This document shows, piece after piece, positions 32,202 through 41,305 of a stretch of 52,275 nucleotides of DNA (position 1 is its first letter; each line of letters opens with the position of its first letter). The DNA comes from Chloroflexota bacterium. Lineage in GTDB: Bacteria > Chloroflexota > Chloroflexia > Thermomicrobiales > UBA6265. The notes beneath the pieces are model-generated. The model saw only the letters and a program-made list of their open reading frames with translations. It made no database searches and had not been told where the DNA came from. Location of the stretch: assembly GCA_023389575.1 (NCBI GenBank), contig JAEWEG010000043.1:1-52275 (forward strand), given 5' to 3'. Both the position numbers and the translations under genes were made by a program.

Positions 32202-33533
32202 ATGCTCAATAACACCATCACCCCAACCGTTCCTGATTCCAGGCCACACGTCGTGATCATCGGTGGTGGATTTGGCGGGCTCAACGCCGCCAAGGCCCTG
32301 CGCAAAGCCCCGGTACGCGTGACTGTGGTGGACAAGCGGAACTTCCATCTCTTCCAACCCCTCCTGTACCAGGTCGCCACGGCCTCCCTCTCCCCCTCGG
32401 ATATCGCCTATCCGATCCGGTCGATCCTCCGCAAGCAGGCCAACGTCACCGTGTTGCTGGACAACGTGTCCGCCATCGACACCGAGCGCCAGTCGGTAAC
32501 GCTCGACGCCGGAGAGCTTTCGTACGACTTCCTGATCGTGGCCGCCGGTTCGCAAGGCACGTGGTTCGGCCACGACGAGTGGGCGCCACACGCTCCGGGC
32601 CTCAAGTCGATGGAGGAAGCACTCGACATCCGCCAGCGCGTGTTCTCGGCGTTCGAGGAGGCTGAGCGAGAGACCGATCCAGCCAGGCGAGACGCGCTGC
32701 TGACCTTCGTGGTGGTTGGCGGCGGTCCGACCGGGGTGGAGCTGGCGGGATCGCTGGCCGAGATTTCGCGCCAGACCCTGCGCGGCAACTTCCGCACCTT
32801 CGATCCGGCAACAGCCCATATCGTGCTGGTGGAAGGCGGCGACGTGCTGCTGCGCGGCTATCCCAAGCGGCTGTCGCACGCGGCCCAACGGTCGCTTGAG
32901 CGGCTGGGGGTCGACGTGCGGACGAACTCCCGGGTCACCAGCATCGATGGTGACCGGGTAACACTTGGCGATGTGACGATCACCACGAAGACCGTGCTGT
33001 GGGGCGCGGGCGTGACCGGCCAGTCAATTGGCGCATCGCTGGGCGTGGAACTCGTCTCCGGCAATCGGGTGCCGGTGATGCCATCGCTGGCGCTGAGCGA
33101 TCACCCGAACGTGTACGTGGTGGGCGACCTGGCGGCGATGGACGATGGCAAGGGCGGCTACCTGCCCGGCGTTGCCCAGGTGGCGATGCAGGGCGGCAAA
33201 CACGCCGCCAGGAACATCCTGCGCACGCTGAAGGGTGGGTCGCCGAAGCCTTTCCACTACTTCGACAAGGGCACGATGGCCACTATCGGCTGGAACCGGG
33301 CGGTGGCGGATATCGGCCCGCTGCACCTGAGCGGGTTCCCGGCGTGGTTCATCTGGGCGACGATCCACATCGCCTTCCTGATTGGCTACCGGAGCCGGTT
33401 CAGCGTGATGTGGCAATGGCTGTGGGCCTACCTGACGCGCAATCGAAGCTCGCGGCTGATCATCGGCAACGAGGTTCTAGCCCGCGAGGAGCCTCGCTCC
33501 TTCCAGCCCGCCGCGCTGGTCGCGGGGGAGTGA
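32202..33533 (+). CDS. ndh: Type II NADH:quinone oxidoreductase (NDH-2)
   Basis: 443 residues. The FAD-binding motif VVIIGGGFGGLNAAKAL is near the N-terminus, the NADH-binding motif VVGGGPTGVELAGSLAE in the middle, and NVYVVGDLAAM near the C-terminal FAD site. FQPLLYQVATASLSPSDIAYPIR is a hallmark of NDH-2. The C-terminal helices (PAWFIWATIHIAFLIGY) attach it to the inner face of the membrane. It oxidises NADH and reduces quinone without pumping protons. The start is taken at ATG 32202 (GGG 8 bases upstream); ATG 32196 is equally possible. Confidence 0.93.
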   Translation: MLNNTITPTVPDSRPHVVIIGGGFGGLNAAKALRKAPVRVTVVDKRNFHLFQPLLYQVATASLSPSDIAYPIRSILRKQANVTVLLDNVSAIDTERQSVTLDAGELSYDFLIVAAGSQGTWFGHDEWAPHAPGLKSMEEALDIRQRVFSAFEEAERETDPARRDALLTFVVVGGGPTGVELAGSLAEISRQTLRGNFRTFDPATAHIVLVEGGDVLLRGYPKRLSHAAQRSLERLGVDVRTNSRVTSIDGDRVTLGDVTITTKTVLWGAGVTGQSIGASLGVELVSGNRVPVMPSLALSDHPNVYVVGDLAAMDDGKGGYLPGVAQVAMQGGKHAARNILRTLKGGSPKPFHYFDKGTMATIGWNRAVADIGPLHLSGFPAWFIWATIHIAFLIGYRSRFSVMWQWLWAYLTRNRSSRLIIGNEVLAREEPRSFQPAALVAGE

Positions 33534-33561
33534 TCCTGATCGGCGAGCGTGCTGGCCGCGC

Positions 33562-34620
33562 CTATCCGGAAGCGATTCCGGCATGGACGGCCAGCACCGC
33601 CGCGCCGTCGAGGCAGACGTTTGGCGAGAGGTCGCGGGAGAAAATGACCTGCGGCTGGGGGCCAGGAATGCGCGCCAGTCTCGCCGCGATCGCCCGCCGG
33701 TAGGCGGTGAGTTCGAAGTTGCCACCGTGATACACAACGGCTCCATGGGGGGCGGCCTCGAAACCGTAGCGCTCGATGACACCAGCGGTGGCGTGGGCGA
33801 GCGCCAGGGCGGATGTCTCGTACAACAGGGTGGGCAGCGGGTCGCCTCGCTCGTACATCGCGCCGAGGACGACGCCATCGGCCGCGACCCCGGTTCGGCG
33901 CTGGTACAGGTCCTCGATCCCAGCCCGGGCGGCGGTCACCCGTTCCAGACAGACGTAATCCTTGCCTTCGACATTGCAGTGCCAGACCTGGCCGAGCGGA
34001 TTGAGGGCGTCCGCCAACGGAACGTGGGCGGCTTCGACATGAATGGCGATGCCGTTGCTGATGACCGACGCGCCGAGGCCGCTGCCACAGATGAAGAAGG
34101 CGATATCGCGGAAGGCGTTTTCCTTTAAAGCAAGCAGCGTGCTGGCGCCGCAGATGCCGGCGACGGTGTCGTTGGCGACGAACGATCGTCCGGGAAAGAG
34201 GCGAGCGTAGTCGGCGCCGTACGCATGGCTGAACTCTTGGAAGAAGACCGGGAGGTTGACCGTGCGGCTGATGACCGTGCCTTCAAGCCGGGTGGCGGAG
34301 GAGATGCCGACCGGGATGCCACTCTCGGCCGCCTCCGCGGCGAGGCGTTCGAGAAACGCGAGGTAGCCTTCGCCGCCCCGCGCCTGAAGGACGTCCTCAG
34401 GACCTTTCGTGAGAACTCCACGCTCGACGGAGTAGGTGGCGCGGCGAATCTTGTCGCCGCCGATGTCGACGGCCACCACCCGCTGGCGCTCCGCCATGGC
34501 GCGGGCGACCTGACTGGGGTCGAATGGAAAGGCGGGGTGGGTAAGCAGGTGATCGCCCTGGTAGAGGGCGATCTGCTCCGGAACGTGGTCCGGCAGCGAC
34601 TCAATGGTCGGGATGTTCAC
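33562..34620 (-). CDS. ROK-family sugar kinase-like protein
   Basis: 352 residues from GTG 34620. VVAVDIGGDKIRRATY is the ROK phosphate-1 motif, and FFICGSGLGASVISNG the GTGLG-type segment. The metal-binding region normally reads GxxCxCGxxGCxE; here it is CNVEGKDYVCLE, keeping two Cys and the Glu but not the full zinc set. About 45 residues precede the kinase core. It may be a sugar kinase with changed metal use or a ROK-derived regulator, although no helix-turn-helix is seen. Last gene of the leftward sugar-acid cluster. Confidence 0.8.
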   Translation of the reverse strand: MNIPTIESLPDHVPEQIALYQGDHLLTHPAFPFDPSQVARAMAERQRVVAVDIGGDKIRRATYSVERGVLTKGPEDVLQARGGEGYLAFLERLAAEAAESGIPVGISSATRLEGTVISRTVNLPVFFQEFSHAYGADYARLFPGRSFVANDTVAGICGASTLLALKENAFRDIAFFICGSGLGASVISNGIAIHVEAAHVPLADALNPLGQVWHCNVEGKDYVCLERVTAARAGIEDLYQRRTGVAADGVVLGAMYERGDPLPTLLYETSALALAHATAGVIERYGFEAAPHGAVVYHGGNFELTAYRRAIAARLARIPGPQPQVIFSRDLSPNVCLDGAAVLAVHAGIASG

Positions 34621-34770
34621 CGTTCAGGCACGCCTCTCAAGAGCACCGGGCGGACACCAGTCGAACCAGCCGCGTACGACAAAGCGGTCTGGTCCTGGTT
34701 CGACCGGTCCGCCCCTACCCTGCGATGGGATGCACAGACCATCATACGCATCCAGGACCACTCCCTGGAC

Positions 34771-35541
34771 TCACGAACCTTGCCCGAGGCCGAGTGCCTC
34801 CTCGGGAAACTGAACGCCATAGGGACGACTGCAGTAGTCGTAGAGATAGGAGGCGTACCTGGCGCGATCGGGATCCTCAAAACCGCGGCTTTCGGCCTTG
34901 ATCTCCGAGAACTGGATCATGAAGTTCACGTCGCCGTTCCGGTAGTTGAAGTACAGGCTCCAACGCTCGTCCCGCTCCAGCAGCGCGAAGTCGCTGGCCA
35001 GGCGGTGCCTGTTCGCCTGGAGGTGGGCGTAGGCATGTTCGAGGTTATCCACAACGAAGCCCAGGTGATGCCATGCCGACGGCCGGTCTGGCGCCAGCGG
35101 CTCGGTGGACCCGGCATCGAACAGGAAGAGGGCGGTTGGCCCGGTGGCGAGCACGGTGATGTGCGGATCGTGACGCATCTCTTGCAGGCCAACCACGTTG
35201 ATGAAGAAGTCGCGCGCGTCGGCGCGATCGGCCATGGCCACGGCCAGGTGATCGAACCCGATCGTTTTCCACGAGCCGGACGTTCCGGCGATCGGTTCGG
35301 ACCGGGTGACGATATCGGTGGTGCCGTAGTGATCGGCGAGTTGGCCGATGAAGTTGTCGGCGAAGATCTCGTCGCCAGCGGGGGAGGCGAAGGTCAGCCG
35401 GCACCCGGCCGTGACGACCTCCGGGAGGGCGATGTGGAACGCCTGGTGCACGATGTCCCCGCGAGGCGCGTCCACCTCGTAGACCTGGTCGTCCAGGAGA
35501 AAGCGCACGGTGGTGAGTTCGTTTGGCCTCGCAACTGCCAT
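34771..35541 (-). CDS. VOC (glyoxalase/dioxygenase) superfamily protein
   Basis: 256 residues from ATG 35541 with AAAGGA 8 bases upstream. After an N-terminal region of about 95 residues (RFLLDDQVYEVDAPRGDIVHQAF), IGFDHLAVAMADRADARDFFINVVGLQ and WHHLGFVVDNLEHAYAHL are the beta-alpha-beta-beta-beta halves of a vicinal-oxygen-chelate fold, with metal-ligand His candidates in DHLAV and HHLGF. The context with a sugar-acid dehydratase suggests an isomerase, epimerase or dioxygenase step; the reaction cannot be told from sequence. Confidence 0.8.
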   Translation of the reverse strand: MAVARPNELTTVRFLLDDQVYEVDAPRGDIVHQAFHIALPEVVTAGCRLTFASPAGDEIFADNFIGQLADHYGTTDIVTRSEPIAGTSGSWKTIGFDHLAVAMADRADARDFFINVVGLQEMRHDPHITVLATGPTALFLFDAGSTEPLAPDRPSAWHHLGFVVDNLEHAYAHLQANRHRLASDFALLERDERWSLYFNYRNGDVNFMIQFSEIKAESRGFEDPDRARYASYLYDYCSRPYGVQFPEEALGLGQGS

Positions 35542-35797
35542 GTTTACGGTCCTTTGGTTTGGATGATCGCCGGGCAATCGGCCCGCCACATCGTCGTGTC
35601 CTGAGAATCGAGGTTTCGCTGACGAGCCTGGGAGCGAAGAATCGGGTTGATGCACCCAGCGTCGAAGCGCGACCCGCGCGGCCGGTTCAGCCGTGGATAA
35701 CCCGGCTTCGATTCTACGATGTTTCTTTCGATAGCTGGATTGGCCGTAAGGGCAGGCGATGAGTCGGCAAAGGAGGAGCGGAGGCGGGAGAGAGGGT

Positions 35798-35824
35798 GCT
35801 GGGCGGAGGAAATCTCCGCCCAGC
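35798..35824 (-). terminator. Hairpin after the enolase-superfamily gene
   Basis: GCTGGGCGGAG (35798-35808) pairs with CTCCGCCCAGC (35814-35824), loop GAAAT, 12 bases past the stop at 35836. No T-run follows on the minus strand, so termination is uncertain. Confidence 0.5.
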
Positions 35825-35835
35825 GGGTGACGTGG

Positions 35836-37017
35836 CTAGCCGAAGAACGGCTCGAACCAGTCGTCGGGGAGTTCGAGGCCGAAGCCGGGGGCGTCGTTCG
35901 GGACGAGGTAGCCGTCCTTCGGGATGGCCTGGCCTGGCAGCCGCCAGCCTTCTTCCAGCGGAACGCCCGGAGGGGTTCCAACAAAGCATTCCAGCCACGG
36001 CACCGCCGCCGAGGCGTAGGAGAAGTGCTGGCCGTGGGCGGTGTTGCCACCGCCGTGGAGGATGACGCTGATGCTGGCCGCGCTGGCCGCGCCGGCGATG
36101 GTCTGGCAGGTGGAGAAGCCGCCGACCCAGTTGATGTCCGGCTGCAGGATGTCGCAGGCCTTGTGATTGATGGCCCACTGGAACGGGTACTTGGTGAACC
36201 AGTGCTCGCCGGTGGCGAGGGTCTGCCATGGCAGGCGGTCGCGGACGGCCAGGTGGGCGTCGAAGTCGTCCGAGATCAGGTACTCCTCGATCCACTTCAG
36301 GCGGTAGGGGCGAAGGGTCTCGGCGAGGCGGACAGTGTATTCGGTGTCGAACGCCATCCAGCAGTCGAGCATCAGCTCGGCGTCGTCACCGATGAGTTCG
36401 CGGGTCTTGGCGACGAACTCCTCGTTCTTGCGGAGGCCGTCCAGCCCATCGGCGGGGCCGTAGGGGCAGGCGAGCTTGAAGGCCTTGAAGCCGAGTTCCA
36501 TGTACCAGTCAACATCGTTGCCGGTGGCGTAGCAGAAGAGCTTGTCCTTCTGCGGGCCACCGGCCAGCTCGTAGACGGGCATGTCCAGCATCTTGGCGCG
36601 GGCATCCCAGAAGGCGAGATCGACGGCGCTGACGGCGTAGGACGCGAGACCGGCCGCGCCGTACGGGGCGTTCAGGCGGAAGAGCTTGTCGGCCAGGCGG
36701 TCGTTGGCCATGATGTTTTCGCCAACAAGGTTGGGAGCGAGATGGTCTTCGATGATGGCGGCGGTGACGCGGCCGTGACCGGTGTTGCCGTAGCCAATGG
36801 TGCCGTCCTCAAGCGTGACCTTGCACCAGGTGCCTTCCCATTTGGGGAGCCACATGCTGCGATGGGCCTTCACCTCTGGGTAGCGGGACATGGGGTTGGC
36901 GACTTCGGCGGTGGTCGCCCAGCCGTCGCGGCGGGGCTTGGTCTTCGTTTCGTGTTTCGGGGTGTTGAGGCGAACGGCTTCGATGCTCTTGATCTTCAAG
37001 ACCTGAGATCCTTTCAT
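35836..37017 (-). CDS. Enolase-superfamily sugar-acid dehydratase, L-rhamnonate-dehydratase-like
   Basis: 393 residues. The N-terminal capping domain has KIKSIEAVRLNTP, EVANPMSRYPEVKAHRSMWLPKWEGTW and TGHGRVTAAIIEDHLAPNLVGE, closely following L-rhamnonate dehydratases. The barrel supplies metal ligands in LMLDCWMAFD, KWIEEY and ATGEHW, and the catalytic His in HGGGNTAHGQHF. It should dehydrate an aldonic acid (rhamnonate or a relative) to a 2-keto-3-deoxy acid in the cytoplasm. Start ATG 37017 has a poor SD; a TTG at 36999 with AAAGGA upstream is an alternative. IclR regulator and sugar ABC genes precede it on the same strand. Confidence 0.88.
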   Translation of the reverse strand: MKGSQVLKIKSIEAVRLNTPKHETKTKPRRDGWATTAEVANPMSRYPEVKAHRSMWLPKWEGTWCKVTLEDGTIGYGNTGHGRVTAAIIEDHLAPNLVGENIMANDRLADKLFRLNAPYGAAGLASYAVSAVDLAFWDARAKMLDMPVYELAGGPQKDKLFCYATGNDVDWYMELGFKAFKLACPYGPADGLDGLRKNEEFVAKTRELIGDDAELMLDCWMAFDTEYTVRLAETLRPYRLKWIEEYLISDDFDAHLAVRDRLPWQTLATGEHWFTKYPFQWAINHKACDILQPDINWVGGFSTCQTIAGAASAASISVILHGGGNTAHGQHFSYASAAVPWLECFVGTPPGVPLEEGWRLPGQAIPKDGYLVPNDAPGFGLELPDDWFEPFFG

Positions 37018-37089
37018 GATCCCTGATGCTTCAGGCTCACAAGCGAGAGCCCGTGTTCCGGTATTCGTGCTGGCCGCGGGAAACGCGCC

Positions 37090-37899
37090 CTAGGACGCGG
37101 CGGCATCCTGATCCATGTATGCCCGGTATCCGAGCAGGTTCGAGATTTGGTTGACGGCTTCGTACAGAAGCGCGAGCGCCTGTTCGCCGCGTTCATCCGA
37201 ATAGCGAAACGTAGGAAACGAGACACTGAGCGCGGCCATGGTCTTCCCGAGGCGATCGCGAATGGGCGTCGCCACGCAACGCACACCCAGCGTGTATTCC
37301 TCGTTATCGGTGGCATGACCCCGGCGGCGAATCGCTTCCAGTTCCTCTTTCAGATCCCGCATGGTGGCGAGCGTATTCGGCGTGAACGTTTCCAGTTGCC
37401 GACCGGCGAACAGGGTGTCCAGTTCATCCGTTGGGACATCCGCGAGCAGCATTTTGCCAAGCGCCGTCGCGTGGGCCTCCAGGCGTCTCCCTACTTCGGA
37501 TGCGAGTCCCAGTCGTTGACCCCCTTCCATCTTTCCCAAATAGACGTTGTAGCGACCTTCCAGAACCGAGATCTGCACCGTCTCGTCCAGCGCGTCGCGG
37601 ATGCGTTCCATGTGCGGAAGCGCGAGGGGAAGCAGATCGATCGAACGCTCCCAGGCACTTCCGGCCTCGAACGTGCGGATGCCCAGGCGATAGGAGCGAC
37701 TCGGTTCGTCGAATGCGATCCACCCCCGGTCGAGCAGGGTGTTGAGCAGGCTGAACAGGCTGGACCGGGGATAGCCTAGTGTTGTCAGGATTTCTCCAAA
37801 CCCAAGTGGTCGGTCGGCGCTCACCAGCAATTCGAGAATGGACAGGGCTCGATGAGCTGACTTGACCCCACCCGAAGCCCGTCCCTCGTCCCCTGGCAT
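37090..37899 (-). CDS. IclR-family transcriptional regulator
   Basis: 269 residues from ATG 37899, chosen because GGGAGG lies 7-8 bases upstream. The N-terminal winged helix-turn-helix (SAHRALSILELLVSADRPLGFGEILTTLGYPRSSLFSLLNTLLDRGWI) and C-terminal effector domain (GRRLEAHATALGKMLLAD, GHATDNEEYTLGVRCVATPIRD) are typical of IclR. It sits within the ABC-transporter and dehydratase gene row and is the obvious candidate regulator of it. A palindrome at 41555-41570 could be its operator, which is unproven. Confidence 0.93.
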   Translation of the reverse strand: MPGDEGRASGGVKSAHRALSILELLVSADRPLGFGEILTTLGYPRSSLFSLLNTLLDRGWIAFDEPSRSYRLGIRTFEAGSAWERSIDLLPLALPHMERIRDALDETVQISVLEGRYNVYLGKMEGGQRLGLASEVGRRLEAHATALGKMLLADVPTDELDTLFAGRQLETFTPNTLATMRDLKEELEAIRRRGHATDNEEYTLGVRCVATPIRDRLGKTMAALSVSFPTFRYSDERGEQALALLYEAVNQISNLLGYRAYMDQDAAAS

Positions 37900-37928
37900 G
37901 GTTCCGCCTCCCAACATGTCCCGGCGTA

Positions 37929-38852
37929 TCAGAACTTGACCGCGCCCTCGGTGAGACCGCGCATGAACCAGCGTTGGAGGAGCGCGTAGAAGATGACGAC
38001 CGGCAGCGTGGCCGTGAGCAGCATGGCGGCATCGGCGGTTTCACCCGTGAGCGCGCCACGGAACTGGGCGGTGGTCAGCGCGGACTGATACGACGATGCC
38101 AGCACCTTCTGAATACCAACGGAGATGGTCATCTGGCTGTCGAGGTCGATCATGGTGAAGGTAATCAGGTAGTCGCTCCACGCCTGGATAAAGGCGAGGG
38201 TCGCCACGATCACCATGCCACCAAGCGCCAGGGGCAAAGCGACCTGGCGATAGACGCGGAACCAACTGGCTCCATCGAGAATGGCCGCCTCCTCGATCTC
38301 CTTCGGGATGGAAAGGAATGCCTGGCGCATGATGAAGATGGGGACGGGCACGTTGGCGGCGAAGAGCAGGATGAGGCCAAACAGGCTGTTACGCAGGTTG
38401 AGGAATGCCATCAACTCGTACAGCGCCATCAGTCCACCGGAGCGGGGGATGAAGATGGAGAGGATGAGCAGCGTGAGGATAATGTTCTTGCCGCGGAAGT
38501 GCATGCGGGCGAACGCATAGCCCGCCAGCGATGCCACGAAGACCTGCAGCACGGCGGTTCCGATGGCGAGGATGAAACTGTTCCGCATGTACGTTGGCAG
38601 GTTGTCCACCGCCGTCAGCATGTATTCGTAGTTGATGAGCGTGGGATTGGACGGGATGAGGCTGGCCGGATTCTCGGCGAAACCTAGCCGGTCCTTGAAC
38701 GACGTTGAGATCATCCAGATGATCGGCACGAAGATGATGACGAGCGCGATGATCATGAACGCGTGGAGGTACCACTCGCTCCTCAAGAATCGGCGGAACC
38801 ATGATTGGGATGGCTCCTGGTATTCGGGATAGGACATCGATGGTGTTGCCAT
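37929..38852 (-). CDS. Carbohydrate ABC transporter permease (MalG-type)
   Basis: 307 residues from ATG 38852, GAGGA 8 bases upstream. Six hydrophobic segments begin with LHAFMIIALVIIFVPIIWMISTSFK. The ATPase-contact EAA loop is EIEEAAILDGASWFRVYRQVALPLA. C-terminal permease of a CUT1-type sugar importer, paired with the permease just upstream (33-base gap). No ATPase gene is linked. Confidence 0.93.
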   Translation of the reverse strand: MATPSMSYPEYQEPSQSWFRRFLRSEWYLHAFMIIALVIIFVPIIWMISTSFKDRLGFAENPASLIPSNPTLINYEYMLTAVDNLPTYMRNSFILAIGTAVLQVFVASLAGYAFARMHFRGKNIILTLLILSIFIPRSGGLMALYELMAFLNLRNSLFGLILLFAANVPVPIFIMRQAFLSIPKEIEEAAILDGASWFRVYRQVALPLALGGMVIVATLAFIQAWSDYLITFTMIDLDSQMTISVGIQKVLASSYQSALTTAQFRGALTGETADAAMLLTATLPVVIFYALLQRWFMRGLTEGAVKF

Positions 38853-38885
38853 GTTCGGGTTCCTCAACTCGGGTAGGGGCGGGAC

Positions 38886-39845
38886 TCAGGCGGCTCGGCG
38901 GCGTTTCCAGGGAAGCCTGCTGGGCCCCTCGGAATCAGAGTCTCCGCGCATGCCACGGAACACGAGGAGCGCGAAGATGGCGCTCGAGAGCCCCAGCACC
39001 AGGTTCATGGCCGATGCGTAGCCGAGCCGGAGATCGCCAAACTGGAATGCGGTTTTGTACGAATGCAATCCGAGCGTGAGGGTGGTGTCCCGCGGGCCGC
39101 CACCGGTGAGGATGAGCATGGGGTCGATGGTCATGGGGATGGTGGAGAGGCTGAGCAGGAGCACCAGCGCGAACACAGGTTTCATGAGCGGGAGCGTGAT
39201 GGAGCGAAGCTTTTGCCAGCCGGACGCGCCATCGACGGCGGCCGCTTCGTAGATATCGTTTCCGATGGCATAGAACCCAATGAGGAAGAGGAGGGTGGGG
39301 AACCCAACCCCGCGCCAGATATCGGCGACCGAGAGTGCCTGAAGGGCGTAATTGACATCGTTGAGCCAGTTGGGTGGTCGTTCGACCCCAAGGTTCTGGA
39401 GCGTGGCGTTGATGAGGCCGAACCTGCCGTTGAAGATCTCGCCGAACATGAGATAGGTAACGGCGACGGGGAGGATGACGGGCAGGTAGATCATCCACCT
39501 GTAGAAGGATGCGAGACGGGAGACCTTGCTGATGACCAGGGCGAGGACGAACGAAATGAGGACGGTAAAGGGAAGCACGTAGAGGGTAAAGCGAATGGTG
39601 ATCCTGGCGGCGTGCCAAAATTCGTCGTCGTTCCACATTTCCCGGAAGTTGCTGAGTCCGTTGAAGTCCCAGCGGGTATCGGGATAGATGAAACGGTAGT
39701 CGGTGAACGCCATGGCGAAGCCGCGAAAGATGGGCCAGACGCTGAAGAGCAGGTAAAGGCCCAGGGCCGGGGCTATGAACAGGTACGCCCACGAGTTGTT
39801 GCGTTCACCAACGCGTTTCGATTTCTGTTGCCTGCGAACACTCAT
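38886..39845 (-). CDS. Carbohydrate ABC transporter permease (MalF/UgpA-type)
   Basis: 319 residues from ATG 39845 with GAGGA upstream. Six TM segments, starting SWAYLFIAPALGLYLLFSVWPIFRGF, and an EAA loop YEAAAVDGASGWQKLRSITLPLM. Forms the heterodimeric channel with the next permease. A basic N-terminus (RRQQKSKR) and C-terminus (KRRRAA) are cytoplasmic. Confidence 0.93.
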   Translation of the reverse strand: MSVRRQQKSKRVGERNNSWAYLFIAPALGLYLLFSVWPIFRGFAMAFTDYRFIYPDTRWDFNGLSNFREMWNDDEFWHAARITIRFTLYVLPFTVLISFVLALVISKVSRLASFYRWMIYLPVILPVAVTYLMFGEIFNGRFGLINATLQNLGVERPPNWLNDVNYALQALSVADIWRGVGFPTLLFLIGFYAIGNDIYEAAAVDGASGWQKLRSITLPLMKPVFALVLLLSLSTIPMTIDPMLILTGGGPRDTTLTLGLHSYKTAFQFGDLRLGYASAMNLVLGLSSAIFALLVFRGMRGDSDSEGPSRLPWKRRRAA

Positions 39846-39940
39846 GGAGTTCCTCGACTGTGCACGGCCACTCCGGACGGTCACCAGATGGTGACCGTCC
39901 GGAGTTCTGGCCTATCGCCAGAACGGCGTTGAGCGAATGA

Positions 39941-41305
39941 TTACTGGGAAAGCTTGGCGATATCGTCTTCGATGTCCGCGAGGGCGCTTTCCATGGCCTC
40001 CATCGGATCGATCTCGCCGGCGATGGCCTGTTCCAGCCAACCCTGGGTGGCTTCGGCCTGGATCTGCCGGGTGAGGTCGGCGCGGAACGGAACCGAGTTG
40101 CGAACAACCTCGATGGCGTCCAGTTCCCACTGGTATTCGGGGTTGTTGGCCACGAAGTTGTCGTAGGTGTACTGGTAGCAGGGCTTGGCGGCGACCTCGG
40201 CGATCTGGCGGCCGGTGGCCTCGTTGCTGGGGCTGAACCACCAGAGGAGGAAGTCGGTCATGCCCTGCGGGTTCTGGCCACCCTGGAGGACGATTGAGCC
40301 ATTGGTCCAGAACGGGGTTCCCGCGCGAACCTGGTCCTTCTCGCGGCGCATGTTGAGGCCGTTCTTCGCGGCGTCCAGGCCGAAAGTCTGCTGGTTGATG
40401 GTGGCGGCCACGTCGTAGGAGGTGATCATGGCCGTGGCGCCCTTCTGCCAATCGGCGAAGTTCTGGTTCGTGGTGCCCGGCTGCGACCGCACCGGCGGCA
40501 TGAGCTGCTCTTCCACCATCTGGCGCTGCCATTCGATGGCGGCGATGGCGGCTTCGCCGGTGATGTCGATCAGGCCATCCTCACGGATGGGATTGTCGGT
40601 GGCGCCCCACATCATGGACCAGAGGTCACAGAGCGGGGAGTTGGCCGCATCGAACGGGGTGAATTCCGGCGCGCCATCGTAGATGGCGACGGCGGCGTTG
40701 TAGACCTCTTCCCAGGTGACGGGGTCTTCGGTGATGCCGACACGCTCGAGCGGCTCGGTCATCCAGGCCAGGGCGACGCTGCCGACGTTACCGGGGATCC
40801 CGTAGTGCTGGCCCTCGTACTTCATGGACTCGGCGATGCTGGGGATGATGCCGTCGATGACCTGTTGGGCTTCACCAACGCTCGATGCGGCGATGTACTC
40901 ATCGAGCGGAGCGATGAGCCCGCGGGTGACCCACTGCATGGTTTGGGATGGGAACTCGATGACGGAGAACCCGTCCCAGATGAGGTCGCCCGATGCCTGG
41001 GCCGCCTGGACGCGCTGGGAGATGTCGGCGCCCTGTGGCGGGACATCGAGCGTGACCTTGGCGGCATTTTCCGATTGCCAAAGCTCGACCGCCGCGTCGG
41101 CGGCGTAGGCGCTCTTGATATCTTCCCGGATGAGCAACCGAATTTCCTGCGCGTCATCCTGCGCGGGCGCGGCGCTGAAGCCGGCATTCTCCGAGCTGGC
41201 GCTCGCGCCGCCCTGCGTGGCGAGGAACGCGGCGGCCGCAGCTCCGCCGCCGACCGTGGAAAGAAACTGACGTCTGTTTGTCTTGTGTCCGGTGTCCAAA
41301 CTCAT
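39941..41305 (-). CDS. Extracellular solute-binding protein of a carbohydrate ABC transporter (family 1), Tat signal
   Basis: 454 residues. The N-terminus TNRRQFLSTVGGGAAAAAFLATQGG is a twin-arginine signal; no lipobox Cys is evident, so export through Tat and anchoring by other means or release is inferred. The mature part has the family 1 pattern (SGDLIWDGFSVIEFPSQTMQWVTRGLIAPLDEY, YGIPGNVGSVALAW, TSYDVAATINQQTF). First gene of the leftward transporter/catabolic unit. The SD AGGAG is only 2 bases from ATG 41305, so a TTG two codons later (7-base spacing) may also be used. Ligand unknown; the gene context suggests a deoxy-sugar, sugar acid or oligomer. Confidence 0.9.
   Translation of the reverse strand: MSLDTGHKTNRRQFLSTVGGGAAAAAFLATQGGASASSENAGFSAAPAQDDAQEIRLLIREDIKSAYAADAAVELWQSENAAKVTLDVPPQGADISQRVQAAQASGDLIWDGFSVIEFPSQTMQWVTRGLIAPLDEYIAASSVGEAQQVIDGIIPSIAESMKYEGQHYGIPGNVGSVALAWMTEPLERVGITEDPVTWEEVYNAAVAIYDGAPEFTPFDAANSPLCDLWSMMWGATDNPIREDGLIDITGEAAIAAIEWQRQMVEEQLMPPVRSQPGTTNQNFADWQKGATAMITSYDVAATINQQTFGLDAAKNGLNMRREKDQVRAGTPFWTNGSIVLQGGQNPQGMTDFLLWWFSPSNEATGRQIAEVAAKPCYQYTYDNFVANNPEYQWELDAIEVVRNSVPFRADLTRQIQAEATQGWLEQAIAGEIDPMEAMESALADIEDDIAKLSQ

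Noticed and set aside
35045..35053. TTATCCACA, a perfect DnaA box, with a near match at 35692-35700
   Set aside because: Two isolated sites, one inside a coding sequence, without an AT-rich unwinding region or further boxes. Not an origin.
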